64,000 nt of DNA, from positions 1,736,001 to 1,800,000 of the forward strand of contig JAQJZZ010000004.1 of NCBI GenBank assembly GCA_030077755.1, given 5' to 3'. This document shows positions 1 to 11,418 of this stretch, piece by piece. The notes beneath the pieces are model-generated. The model worked only from the letters and a program-made list of their open reading frames with translations, had not been told where the DNA came from and ran no database searches. The number at the start of each line of letters is the position of its first letter. Positions within the stretch are counted from its first letter, which is position 1. The stretch is from Filosporella fistucella (Eukaryota > Ascomycota > Leotiomycetes > Helotiales). The position numbers and the translations under genes are program-made.

Positions 1-7
1 GTCCGAA

Positions 8-1441
8 ATGATTAACGGCGTGTGGAAAATACGCTGGTGGAAATGGCGATACTTTCTACTCCCAGGACTCGTCCTCAACGTTTTACTTATCAACTACTTT
101 TTCTTCGATACATCGATTACGAGTCTGCGGCCTTTTAGCTCTACACCTGCTCCTGAAGTTGCTCCTTCAGCGCCGACCAAACCGAGCGACGAGAAATCCG
201 TGCCCCTCAACTCTCAAACCATCTCACCATTCGATATACCTACCTCACCAGCGCTTCTCAATACACACGATTACGATTTCAATGGACCATATGTTGGGTG
301 GCCTTTGGCGAGGGCATGCAATGAGACGAAGTGGCAACCAGGGTTGGTGTTTGTATGCGACAACAATTCTGGAGGAATAGGCAACATTCGAAACTTCATC
401 TTGACATGTATACGATATGCGATCGAGGCGGGGGCATCAGGAATAATTATGCCCCGAATTCAGCGGAGATCAGAATCGGATTTGGCGAACATTTTCACGA
501 CAAGCCTACAGCCCTTCGACTACTTTTTTGACGAAGCACATTTTCTCACTTCGATGAATACATTTTGTCCGCAAATGACCGTCTACGAGGATGCGGACAG
601 TATACCGAATAAGGAGAATAAAACTGAATTGAAGGAGTTTTATCCAAAGGACTTGAATGTGGATCTGGATGGATGCGATGGACGTGGCATCAACAGACAT
701 TTGGACTTGTTTAGGACGAAATTTGACGAGTGGCTCTTGAAGAACAAACATATACCAAAGATTGAGGCACCAATCACTCTCAGATTCAAATGGGCGACAT
801 TTTTCGAGTGGCCGATCTTCCGCGATGGTCCTGAATTCGCAGCTACATTTGGCGATTTGTTGAGGATACGAAAGGACGTACAAGAATTGGCAGCCAAGAC
901 AATTACGGAACTGTCGAAATTCGCAGGCGCAGCAGCACCAAAGCCCAATGTCATCGAAACTCCATACCTTGGCATACATCTGAGAACAGAGAGTGATGCT
1001 CTGGGATTCTGGCCTGACTTCAAGACTCAGAGTGAAGGATATTTGAAACAAGCAGATAGACACGGATTGAAGCACGCATACCTTGCATGTGGGAATGCAA
1101 CAGACGGCCACAGATTCGCTGAGCAAGCATGGACTCAGCTGAAAATGAATGTCACTTCCAAACTCGATCTCCTCAAAGGAGACGATCTCAAGAAACTCAC
1201 AGATCTAAGCTGGGATCAGCAAGCTCTAGTTGATTTCCTCGTACTGCAAAAAAGTACCCATTTCACTGGCTGCTCGTTCTCCTCTTTCACCATGAATATA
1301 GCTATTAAGCGCCATCTCATGACAGGTGGAATAGGCACACGCGCGTGGAAGAGTCCAGGCGATGAGTTCAGTACGCTAGTAGGAAGATTCGAGAGTTGGT
1401 TTGGTGATTGGATGTTTATGTATGAGTGCATGTGGCCTTGA
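8..1441 (+). CDS. Type II membrane protein, O-fucosyltransferase-like fold (477 aa)
   Basis: A single open frame of 477 codons begins at an ATG only 7 bases into the window, so an upstream exon cannot be excluded. Residues 14-32 form one hydrophobic segment after a basic, Trp-rich N-terminus, which suits a Golgi or ER type II membrane protein. A Pro/Ser/Thr-rich stem follows (about 40-75) and then a lumenal-type domain with several N-glycosylation sequons. The motif GIHLRTESDA near residue 322 and the late motif THFTGCSFSSFT resemble the nucleotide-sugar-binding parts of GDP-fucose O-fucosyltransferase-like proteins. Homologues in fungi are sometimes labelled alternative oxidase, but no di-iron ExxH motifs are visible, so I reject that name. 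The donor sugar and substrate are unknown; the glycosyltransferase assignment is an inference from motifs. Confidence 0.7.
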   Translation: MINGVWKIRWWKWRYFLLPGLVLNVLLINYFFFDTSITSLRPFSSTPAPEVAPSAPTKPSDEKSVPLNSQTISPFDIPTSPALLNTHDYDFNGPYVGWPLARACNETKWQPGLVFVCDNNSGGIGNIRNFILTCIRYAIEAGASGIIMPRIQRRSESDLANIFTTSLQPFDYFFDEAHFLTSMNTFCPQMTVYEDADSIPNKENKTELKEFYPKDLNVDLDGCDGRGINRHLDLFRTKFDEWLLKNKHIPKIEAPITLRFKWATFFEWPIFRDGPEFAATFGDLLRIRKDVQELAAKTITELSKFAGAAAPKPNVIETPYLGIHLRTESDALGFWPDFKTQSEGYLKQADRHGLKHAYLACGNATDGHRFAEQAWTQLKMNVTSKLDLLKGDDLKKLTDLSWDQQALVDFLVLQKSTHFTGCSFSSFTMNIAIKRHLMTGGIGTRAWKSPGDEFSTLVGRFESWFGDWMFMYECMWP

Positions 1442-3332
1442 TCATACGAAGTAGAGGTTGGATTCTGTTCTCGTCAAAGAAAGACACGTCGGTCTCGTTT
1501 CGACTTGTCCCAATTTCATGCATTTCCTGCCCGAGTCAAATTTCAGACCGGTCGAATTGTATATCATCACCAGTGGGATAGATCATGATCTAGCTGAGGT
1601 ATAGTAATCATGGGTCTTTTTCAATATGTCCTCAGTTGAGGGCTTAGGGATGCGCGGCGTGTGGAGTTTTGATTTGAGTTGGCATGAGATGGAGTCTGGA
1701 TTTTTTATATCGTGGTGAGCGAAGTGAAGGGGCAAATGGGAGTAGGCTATTGACATGAATACGTCGAGGGTGATGGATGCATGGAGATAGAGTAAAGTAG
1801 AGAATAATGGTAGTTCTGCATTATAATTCCCATCCTTCTCACTTGCTCTATGAAATACTTTATCGTAGTCCTTCTGTCAAATTGTATAACCATCCAGGCT
1901 AGGTATCTTCCTATTCCCCAAACACAACGCAAAGAACTCCTCACTATCATGGCAGGGCAAAGATAACACCTAATCATCAAACAAAACACCCATCGCAAAA
2001 CAATAGGAAGGAAGTATACATGATAGATATAATAAACTTAAAAATCTCAATCCCTCCTCAACCCAACCCTCCCTCTTCAAGTTGAAAACTACTATTAGTC
2101 TAAGCTCCTCTACGTATTCTAAGAGGTATTTAGCTGAGCTTGTAAATTTACGTTAAGAACATCATATAAGATATGTATATCGTCCTTATTATCCTTTTCA
2201 TCGAAGTTTTCAATTTAGTTTTTTGTTTAATAAGCTATAATACAATATCACAAGGATTTAGGAAGGAAAGCAAGGGAGCTACAACTTATAAGGATATACT
2301 AGAGAATAGAATATAATTATTAGATACTAAGGAAGATTCCTTTACCTGTTTATATCGCATTTATATCCTTGTACTTGTATGTATTTTAGGAAATTAATCA
2401 AGTACTATACCTATTCATGGTTCTATCAGGGCAGGTGGACAGTGTTTTCTCTTTTTGTTTCGCTGTGCTGTGGGTTTTGAAAAGTGGGGAAGGAAAAGAG
2501 GAGGTGGTTGATTGCTTTAGAGGGTTAGAGGATTAGATTGGATGGTTTGTTGTATTTAAGTGGTTGTGGAGAGAAAGTATCATGTACTTGTACACAGGTG
2601 AAGGTAGAGGCGGTACGTGAAGGTCTCAGAATTGTAGGAAAGAAGGGTTACAGTACGAGTAGAATGTGCTCACCACCATTACTCCCATTCTACATCACAG
2701 CGTGCACATACGGAGCCTCACCCAGAAAACCCAAAGTCCTTACTTCAAACATATCGATTGAACTCATTACATCAGATCTATACTATCACTCTCAATTCAT
2801 CCCACACAGACACGCCGTCGCATCTGTATCCAACAGATGCATATACAATACAATCACAAATATCCGCTCTGACCATCAAAGACCAGAAAACCAGCTAGTC
2901 CAACAATAGGACCAACATGAAGATATCCAAACGGAAATATCAGTTCGACTCGAGATAGGTTTCTCGAGAGGATTTGATGAGGAGTACGAGATATAGGTAG
3001 GTTAGGTAGGTAGATAGGTATGCATCAAATCCCCTATTGAAAAGGATGACGCCAAACAAGGAGGAGCAAATTTTTATCAGAAAGGACAGGACGGTGTGAG
3101 AGGACGTAGAAATGAACGCTGTCGTATCGTTAAATCGATGTCGAGTTGCAAAAACGAAAACTCTTATATATAGAGTATAGTTTCCATATACTCGTCCTAC
3201 GCCACACCTATACACAAAAACACCAGCGGCTTTAAACACAGGGAAGCCAAATCAGACCATCGAAGGACCAGGGTACCATAACGCCGTGACAGAGGAGAGG
3301 GTAAGATGTATAGAAACTCGTTTCGTCAGTGA
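1442..3332. other. Gene-poor intergenic region
   Basis: No frame here has convincing coding character; the longest open frames are short, low in complexity and lack recognisable domains. The segment contains an AT-rich island at about 2040-2420 (listed separately) and a short (TAGG)n-type run at 2997-3023. The right part is the 3' flank of the WSC gene. Confidence 0.6.
2040..2420. other. AT-rich island
   Basis: Base composition drops sharply relative to the flanks, with many TA and AT steps and few CpG dinucleotides. This is the look of a sequence decayed by repeat-induced point mutation or of a transposon relic in filamentous ascomycetes, but no open frame or terminal repeat remains to identify a source. 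Confidence 0.45.
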
Positions 3333-4248
3333 TCAAGCGTTGGTGACCTGATATTGTTAGTGGTAATCATCAATTGCTCATCCGATATCATACCTTTAGG
3401 ATTCTCCTCGAGTAGTCTTGGTTGTCTGCAATGCTACCATCACTCATACGTCTTTGAGCCATAACGGCAGGATCAAGACGCATATCAGTGAATGAAGAGC
3501 TACCACCACTACTGTGGGGTGGTTTTCCAGCACCTCCAGCGATAAAATCACTGACTGCTGCGTTTCTCCTATATTCCTCCTCCACTGCACGTCTCCGACG
3601 ATTCCGGATGAATAAGAAGATTCCTCCCGCAATAGCAGCAATCGCTACAATGCCGACAACGACGCCTGCAGCGATGCCAGCTTTACTTGGTGAAGATGAT
3701 TTCGTTTCTGTATCTGCAGGTGCTGTATTGGTAGATGAGCTACTGGCGGTAACAACAACAGTTTGTCCTCCAACTGTCACCACTGAAGCCTTCGAAGTGG
3801 CAGTTGCTGAAGCAGCGGTTGGTTTCTTGGTAGTAGTGACGGTTGATTCGTCGGCGTAGGCAACATTGAGAGACAATCCAGATGTGAAGACACTCCAAGT
3901 ATCAGCTCCACCGCCTATAATTGTTAGCTCGAGACACTACTTACACATTGTAAAGTACTTACATGTGTCGGTGGAATATCCTGGACACTGGATAGTACAT
4001 GACGAGTTGTCGACTTTGGCGGATTGTGCAGGGAATGTATCACCGCAGAAACATGACTTGTAGACCATTGCAAAGGCCGACTTCTTTGCATCTCGACATT
4101 TCACACTACAATATCCAACGGAGTTATATGTGTCGTTCGAATTGAATGTCATAACACTGATGGAATCGAAACATCCGGCAGCAACTTGTGCATTGGCAGC
4201 ACTGAAAAAGGCCGCAGCAGCGAGAGTGACAGAATATATATACTTCAT
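3333..4248 (-). CDS. WSC-domain cell-wall stress sensor-like membrane protein
   Basis: Exons on the minus strand are 4248-3963, 3914-3394 and a 15-base terminal exon 3347-3333, giving 273 aa. Residues 1-20 are a signal peptide. A WSC carbohydrate-binding domain follows (about 25-105), with the Cys pattern including YCSVKC, SCFCGD, CPGYSTDTC and the terminal GGADTWSVF motif that is completed only by splicing across the first intron (48 bp, branch GCTAAC). A Ser/Thr-rich stretch, one transmembrane helix (about residues 170-192, AGIAAGVVVGIVAIAAIAGG) and a basic RNRRRR stop-transfer signal follow, then a cytoplasmic tail. This is the layout of Wsc1-type sensors that report wall stress to Rho1. 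The last intron is predicted from GTATGA, CTAAC and ATATCAG; if it is not used, the protein stops two residues later in KV at 3388. Confidence 0.88.
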
Positions 4249-4826
4249 GGTGACGATGGTTTATGGCCGTGGCCTCGAGATGGAAAGGAGGTCAGTCTTG
4301 ATGATTCGTATTCGACTCGATCAATGTCGGGTCGTGCAGATAACGAACGCGTTGACTCCCAGGACCAGCCGCTTCGAAGAGACCGACGATGTATTGATGT
4401 GGAGGTTTCGTTCGAGGAGGTGAGGAATGTTCGATGATGGGCGATGATGATATTCAGATGATGGATGGAAGATTTGTTTCGATGGGTTCGTATTCTTGAA
4501 ACGCAACCCTGGCTTGTTGATCCCGACTCCTTTTTACAAACACGCGATTGGAATGAGGGTAGTCGAAGAACGAGGCCGTAACGAGTGTGCCTGTATTGGT
4601 ATTTGTTTGATTGATGAAGGTTTGTTTTAATGGAGAAGAAAGAGAAGAAACATGGAGAACAACAGATAGAACAGGAGCAGATGTTGAAGCGACTGACGGT
4701 GACAAACGATAGTGAGTGAGGGTGAGGGTGGAGTTGTGCAAAGATAGAATCGGATGATTGGGGGTTGAGAGAGTGTGAGTGAGTGGAGGAAGACTTTGGC
4801 TTGGACTGACTGGCGTGGGCGTTGTG

Positions 4827-4853
4827 CACACACGCGCACACACACACACAGAG
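4827..4853. repeat. CA/GT microsatellite
   Basis: An alternating CA-rich run with two CG interruptions is seen directly, about 0.6 kb upstream of the WSC start codon. Confidence 0.85.
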
Positions 4854-6924
4854 AGCAGATTTCAGAAGCAGCCAGGAGAACGAAGTTTCTGGTGGGTCGC
4901 TTAGTTTAATTGCAATGGAGCTAGGACGAGCTAGGGTAGGCTAGTACAGGCACAGGCCTCTCATTGGCGGAACACGCTTTTTCGTCGGTCGATTACGAGG
5001 TAAAACGGCCAGCAGAAGCCAGCGGAAGCCAGCAAAGTCAGCAAGGGCAAGTTCAGGCAAAGTCGACGAGATGACCAACGGGAGAATGGGAAGAATGGGG
5101 ACGAATGAGAGCCGATGTTGGGGCGAGTAACATGAGTTGGTGCCTCACGTTCTTATCATTTACGAGTCAACTAATCTGCAGTGTAAATTGAACGCAGCAA
5201 AGTGAGATATTTTTGTTATCATTTGTATTTCCATTTCCATTTCTATTTTTGCAGGTCAAATAACGAGACGAAGATTCAACACAACTCTGTCACTCCCGCC
5301 AAAGTCCCTCTCCACTTTAGTCTTTCCCACTGCCAATCCCAGTCCGGTCCGTCCAAGCCCATCCAAGCCACTCCCAAGAACCGAAGCTGGTCCTGTTGAT
5401 CAGACGGTTGACGTTGCAAGTTGAAGAAAACACTCAGCTAAGTACTGCCACTACTCCCGATCCAGAACTCAACTCTGTCTCCGCACAAAATTGTGCTCGA
5501 GATATCCACTTTTTATGCATCTCTTAACCCGATACGAATATTCGCTTGCTCAGTTGGGTATGACAAGCGGGGATCAGGGACATTGAGATTTCCAGTCGTC
5601 GTCGTCTCCCTTGTCCAGAACACAACACCGGACCATCCGGCCAATAATCTACAGATTCGACATTCAAAAACTCCATCTTTTGGATTCGAGGTATTGAACT
5701 CAATCCACTCAGTCTAAAATTTATATCTTCCGCACTCGCAAGAATGCATACTCCTTGCTCCCTTCAACTTCTTACTCAAGAATCCAATACTCCGCATTCT
5801 CGTACCACACAAAGTATTGCCCGAATATCCGAACAAAGATATCCGTCACATGCCTCTTGCCTACTGGTCCTTGCAAGATATCAGGTCCCCGTATTGACTT
5901 TGCACATCCCTCAATTCTCGGAGAATTCCCTGCATAAAGTACAGCCATAAAGATAATGATCTTCTCTCCTCTTCACAACCCTCATCTCGCAATCGAACAT
6001 CAGGACGACAATTAATTTATATTGTAGTTACAGATCTGCTTCCCCTCATTCTCTCCCTTTTAACATTAATTACCAACACCCTCCTTATCTCAACTTTTCA
6101 ACACAGCCTCAAACCCCATTTTCACTCGTGGAATCGATCGTGCACTTTATGCTCATCGTCCACCCGCGTTTCCGGGTGGTAACGGTATTTCCTTTTTGAG
6201 GTTATATCGTGTCAGACAATGTCTTCAGATACGAGTCTATTTATATTTGCCTGCATATTTGACCCACAAGTACCACCTCACAGTTGCACAACTGTACCAG
6301 GACTAACAATTTGTTTTCTGGAAATTTTCTGATTTATAAGTACTAGGCTTGCATATTCTTATTCTGGTGATGAATGATTGTCTTGAAATTTTGCGAAACT
6401 GGGAGAAAAAGAATGTGGTTTGTGATTGCGTCTTGTCAGGTGAGCTGGTAGAGGAAAATGTATGTCACGTGTTTGAGAGTCACGAGTTTCATATTTCCAT
6501 CTTCACTCTCACAAGGGAAGTATTCCTGCTTCTCCTACTCTCCCAAACAACTCTTACACCATAATTCTCTATACATAGAAAGATCACCATCTCATCATCT
6601 TCCTTTCACTTCAAACCTCACCCCAAATCTCCGTACTCCCTGTTACCCACTTCGTTTCAACTACGCAATACATTGCACAGCTCTTCTTGGCAGTACCACC
6701 GCCACTCTTCACAGAAATCTGAACTCCCGAAAAAAGCGTTCAGCTGAAGTAGATCTCTTCATGCTTTGAGAAGAGACGACAGGTATGAGATCATTGTTAT
6801 GCTTTGAATCGATTTTTTGTACCGCCTTGCGAGAGGATTGACGTCGAGAGGAGATGAATATGTTTAAGAGGGGCGGGATAGTTTCAGCCTCTTGTTCAGC
6901 CGCGTTTTGGGGGGGATATGATGC

Positions 6925-7190
6925 GAGATGATGTTTCTATAGATGTTTTCTTATACCTACGTCAAGTTGTCCGTTGTTTGTTGATGGTCGGCTTGAGGAG
7001 TTTCGGTGTCTATTGTGGGAATATAGTCTCTAACTTCTGAGTGAACAGTGATGAAATAATGTTTCTATGGTTACTTTTTTATACCTACGTCAATTTCTTC
7101 GTCGTTTGTTCAAGATAGGATTGGAGTGGTTCTATTTCTGTTCTGGGAAATTGAGTTTCTTGGCGAAAAGTGGTGAGATGATGTTTCTTA
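6925..7190. repeat. Degenerate tandem repeat, unit about 122-128 bp
   Basis: The block beginning with GAGATGATGTTTCTAT at 6925 recurs with substitutions at 7053 (GAAATAATGTTTCTAT) and its start recurs again at 7175 (GAGATGATGTTTCTT). Shared internal landmarks are TTATACCTACGTCAA followed by a CGTTGTTTGTT-like stretch. The spacings are 128 and 122 bp, so there are two full units and the beginning of a third. No open frame explains it. Confidence 0.75.
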
Positions 7191-8166
7191 CCTCTTCTAA
7201 TATATGTGCATCTGTCGATTCACTACTCGATCGCTGGAAACCTACTTTTGGAGACTCGCAACTTTTCTCATCGTTTCTTAAGTTGGCAGCGATAATGTGA
7301 GAGTTACCAGCTCTCTATATTTCAAGTGTAACTTTGAGTTTTGATTGCCTTGTCTTTCGTCTAATGCTTCATCGTGACCCCAATTTTTTTATGCCAGAGT
7401 ATTATGGCCCGTTCGGCTAACGGGATGTACTCAACATACCTTGTTTTATACCTACATAATTTTGTTAGGTGCAAAGTGTGTATTCGAGGCGTGAACGCAA
7501 GAAAAAAGCTATATTCTCGCAAGTGTAAAATTTGGGTAGAAAACTTGTAAGATGTACTCTCTCGAGAGGTATCTTTTCAAACACGAGCGTCAATTAGGAG
7601 CCTAAGCTAAACGGTACGCTCCTGAATGCATACTTATGAAAGCATGTATTTCTGTATTTGACTTTGGCTGGTGCACTCACGAATGCACCACCCCGAGCCA
7701 AAAAGGCCCTTAAGCCCACGGTGTGCCTGCTGGAACAGAACACAGTTTGAACTCAAATGCATTTTCAACTATATATTTTATAGCATATATTAGTTGTCCG
7801 CTCTAGCTATATTTCATATCTTTAACTTTGCTTAAATATGGAATTTGAGACGGAAAGTAAACTGCGTAGCTAAATTGTATGTATGAGTCTATTTGAAATC
7901 GCAGCTTGCTCTACCGTTGCAGGGTAGGGCACTCCAAGATTATTTGTCTCAAATGCTGTTTATTCGCTTTCAGTCGCTGTTATGTAGTGACATCGTTAAC
8001 TGCGATTCGGCTCAGATATGTGCATCGAGAAAGCACAAATAGACAAGTAATAATTTCGCACGCAGTCTTCGTCTTTACTCTACCCGCTGCAGAATTTATG
8101 GAAGCTCAAAAGTGTTACATGGGTACCTGCTAAGATAAATCTTTCTGGGTAGGTACGAAAGTACAG

Positions 8167-10685
8167 ATGTACCTTCTCAGCCGAGCAATACTTCAACCAA
8201 CATGCGAGACATCAACCACACCTCTGGGTGCTAACTCACATGGCTTTTCCACATTCATACCTACATCTCACATCTTCCTCCGTGTAACATACAATACGAA
8301 TATGAAGTACCTCCTGCCAAACATCACCAATCCCTCGTTACCAGCGATGTTCAATCGGCAGACTGAAATGCTTGTTTCTATTACTTACTATGATGAGGAT
8401 AAGGCAATGCTAAGTCGCATACTCCAAAGCGTCATCCAAAACATCAGAGATATCTGCAACATGAAAAAGTCAGATTTTTGGAATAAAGGTGGCCCTGCAT
8501 GGCAGAAGATTGTTGTCTGCATTCTATGCGATGGAATCGATTGTTGTGATGAAAGTGTTCTAGATGTACTTGCCACTATTGGCGTGTATCAAGACGGCAT
8601 CATGGAAAAGGATGTCAATGGAAAAGAAACAATTGCTCATATCTTCGAGTAAGCTTCCCTTCCCTCTGCTAGACATGTTTTTCACCGATCGAACGAATGA
8701 TGCCGTCGAAGAGTAACTCTTCTCCCCTTCATCCTTATTGAAAACTAATGTACTGGTATGCTGCAGGTACACCACACAATTGTCTATAACCGCAGATCAA
8801 CATTTGATCCGACCTGTGGATTCCGATCCCTCCGTACTCTATCCAGTACAAATGATTTTGTGTCTAAAGCAGAAGAACAGCAAGAAAATAAATAGCCATC
8901 GTATGTTACAATATCCACACCGACGTGCGCTCTTATAAATAAATCATTGTAGGCTGGCTTTACAATGCCTTTGGGCGACTACTTAATCCGGAGGTTGTAG
9001 TCTGTGTCGATGTTGGTACGAAAATAGGACCGAAAGGTCTGATGTCCTTGTGGGAGCCAATGTACAATGACAAAGATCTTGGTGGCTGCTGTAGAGAGAT
9101 ACATGTAATGCTCGGGAAAGAAGTCATGGCAGCTACTGAATCCATTAGTCGCAGCTCAGAATTTTGAGTATAATATCAGTTGTATACTCGACAAGCCACT
9201 TGAATCTCCTTTTGGATATATGACCGTATTACCAGGCGCATTCTCGGCCTATCGCTTCCGTACCATCATGGGACAACCACTTGAGAAGTACTTTCATGGC
9301 GACTTTACACTTGTAAAGAAGCTAGGGAAGAAGGGCGTGGAAGGGATGAATGCATTTTCCCGCAATATGTTCCTTGCAGAAGACCGAATATTATGTTTCA
9401 AATTAATTATGAAAGCCAGACACAAATGGCATTCAACTTATGTGAAAGGAGCCAAAGCCGAAACTGACGTCCCCACAACCATGGTTGACTTCTTCACACA
9501 GAGAAAACGCTGGCTTAACGGAGCTTTCGCCGCCACCGTCTATTCTCTCCTTAATTTCGGAAGAGTGTATAAGTCCGGCCATAACGTCCTTCGAATGGCG
9601 GTATTCCATTCTCAACTCCTCTACACATTGCTTCACTTACTTTATGCTGGTTCAGCATTGCCACATATCTTCTTACAATGTTCATCACGACTGATATCAC
9701 TGAATCTCCACCAGAAGGATCGATTTTCAGCCCCTGGCCGTTCGGCGCGGCAACACCAATATTCAACGCCGTTGTGCAATCGATTTACATCGCGATGGTA
9801 ATTCCCCAGTTCATACTCAGTTCATACTGGCACTTGGTGGTCAGGCAAAAAGCCATCTCTGGACCTATCTCGTATCATTTCTCATCTCCGCCATCATCCA
9901 ATTCTATTTTATCTCGAATGTTCTATATCTGATGATCCGGATATTCAAGGTTAAGCTGGAAACGGAACAGGCTCCGATTATAATTACGTTCAGACATTCT
10001 AGACCTCAATAGGCAGTCTGACTGTTATAATTGCATGTGGGTCCATCTTTGGAGTTTACTACGCAGCATCATTTATCTCTCTGGATCCCTGGCACATGTT
10101 CACTTCATACCCGCAATATCTCTTCATTGCCTCAAGCTACACCAACATCCCTAACATCTATGCTTTCAGCAACTGGCACGATGTATCTTGGGGCACCAAG
10201 CAAGGGGCTAGATCGAAAGCCGCAGAGGTTCTACCTTCAGACTCGACAAATCATCAAATGCAGCAGAATCCAGGCGTAGAAGAAGTTGACATACCACAAG
10301 AAGAAATCGACTCACGATTTGAAGCAACGGTGAAGAGAGCCCTCGCCCTACGTTACACCAGAATCACAAACCAACCAACAGACTGTCGAAGATTCGTTCA
10401 AGGTATTTAGAACGCGACTGGTGATTGTCTATCTATTCAGCAACTTTATACTTTGTATTTTTGTCATGAATGATAGTTTCGACAGCTTGAAATTTCTTGT
10501 AGGTTGACCAATCCTCAAATTTATCCGGTCTAACTAACTGACAACAGGGCAACTCATACAATCACAAAGTCTGGTTCTTTCGGATTTTTTTGTGGGCAAC
10601 ATCTGCGACATTTATTGTACGATTCCTAGGATGTTATTATTTTCTACTTCATAGCGCTGCATGCTGCTGTTTTACAAGAAGATGA
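8167..10685 (+). pseudogene. Chitin synthase (class I/II type) pseudogene
   Basis: The sequence follows a division-1 chitin synthase from the N-terminal catalytic region to the C-terminal membrane helices, but no single frame survives. Two introns are still clean: 8649-8766, which restores HIFEYTTQ, and 8901-8952, which restores INSHRW. Recognisable motifs include the nucleotide-binding region, [31 protein letters not shown] and QRKRWLNG, so the UDP-GlcNAc transfer core was once present. Frame breaks occur near 9110-9120, near 9630-9640, at an exact 11-bp duplication (9807-9828), around 9990-10012 where stops occur, and near 10370-10390. The C-terminus, ending in FTRR at 10685, is readable in another frame. 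The usual N-terminal region before residue ~60 is unrecognisable. Sequencing error would have to occur five times independently, so decay is much more likely. Confidence 0.9.
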
Positions 10686-11418
10686 ATGAATCTCGTCCCT
10701 CGAAACCTAGCTTGTCAATTCTATCGCCCGAACCAACTAGCTAAGTCTTGCCTTACCATTTCTTCATACTTAACCTCTTCAACTGTAGCAAGATACATCC
10801 TACCTATTCAGCGAAGGACTTTACCATCTTATCTAACATAGCAAATCAATATCAATCCATCTTACATGACTCGTGCGCCAAGCAGCACTTACTCGGTATC
10901 TGTTTAACACCCATCATATTTCCCCGTCTTGGTATACACTAGTGGACTCAATTGACCTCATCTAAACCACTTATATCAACCACGGAAAATTTACGATCGC
11001 TACATTTTTTTGGGATATCATACCATACCTCCATACTCGCTTTTCCGGGTCGACTCTGACCTTTTCCAGCATGTTTTCCCCGCTTTCCCCAAAATGATTC
11101 CCCACCACCCCGCATGTTATCCGAAATGCCAAGTTCAATTCCCCACCCTTTGAAGATAAAGCTTCATAGTTTTTCCGCCCGGTGGCTTTGGATCTCTGAA
11201 TGCTGGCCGTCATGTGAGTGCAAAGCTCGAGAACATGAGAGATCCAAACGACTGGGAATTATGTCGCTATTGAATATCCCGAAATGCAGGAATCATGTTG
11301 GCATTTTTGAACCACGGATTTGGATCCGAAGTTCGGATCGATCCAGACGATATGAAGGTATATATGCAGGGAGGTCGAAAGAGCATTTTTCACTCACGAC
11401 GTATCTATCTTCTCCAAA
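10686..11418. other. Intergenic region, promoter side of the GH28 gene
   Basis: No coding signal is seen. The last 100 bases contain a 17-bp palindrome (11323-11339) and a TATATA-like box (11359-11366) placed about 55 bases before the exopolygalacturonase start codon. Confidence 0.6.
11323..11339. promoter_or_regulatory. 17-bp palindrome with CCG-N5-CGG core
   Basis: GATCCGAA-G-TTCGGATC is a palindrome apart from the central base and contains an everted CCG/CGG pair spaced by five bases, the kind of site bound by dimeric Zn2Cys6 regulators. It lies 80 bases upstream of the GH28 start codon. The regulator is unknown; the role is inferred from position and symmetry. Confidence 0.45.

Larger units (their letters stand above)
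4249..8166. other. Long intergenic region without recognisable genes
   Basis: About 3.9 kb in which open frames are short, Ser/His-rich and CT-biased, as expected of untranslated pyrimidine-rich DNA. The part next to 4248 is probably the WSC promoter and leader; it contains a CA/GT microsatellite at about 4829-4853. A degenerate tandem repeat lies at 6925-7190. I see no tRNA, rRNA or conserved protein remnant. Confidence 0.6.

Noticed and set aside
506..1126. 206-codon frame antisense to the first gene
   Set aside because: Shadow of the plus-strand gene; Cys-rich reading without domain logic.
8..1441. Alternative oxidase annotation that homologues sometimes carry
   Set aside because: No di-iron ExxH motifs; the motifs and type II topology fit a glycosyltransferase-like protein.
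2538..2909. 123-codon open frame on the plus strand
   Set aside because: No domain, low-complexity composition, no splice partners and poor start context; treated as chance.
4245..4849. Overlapping minus-strand frames of 60-200 codons upstream of the WSC gene
   Set aside because: His/Ser/Thr-rich readings of a CT-rich leader in several frames at once, which is typical of untranslated DNA.
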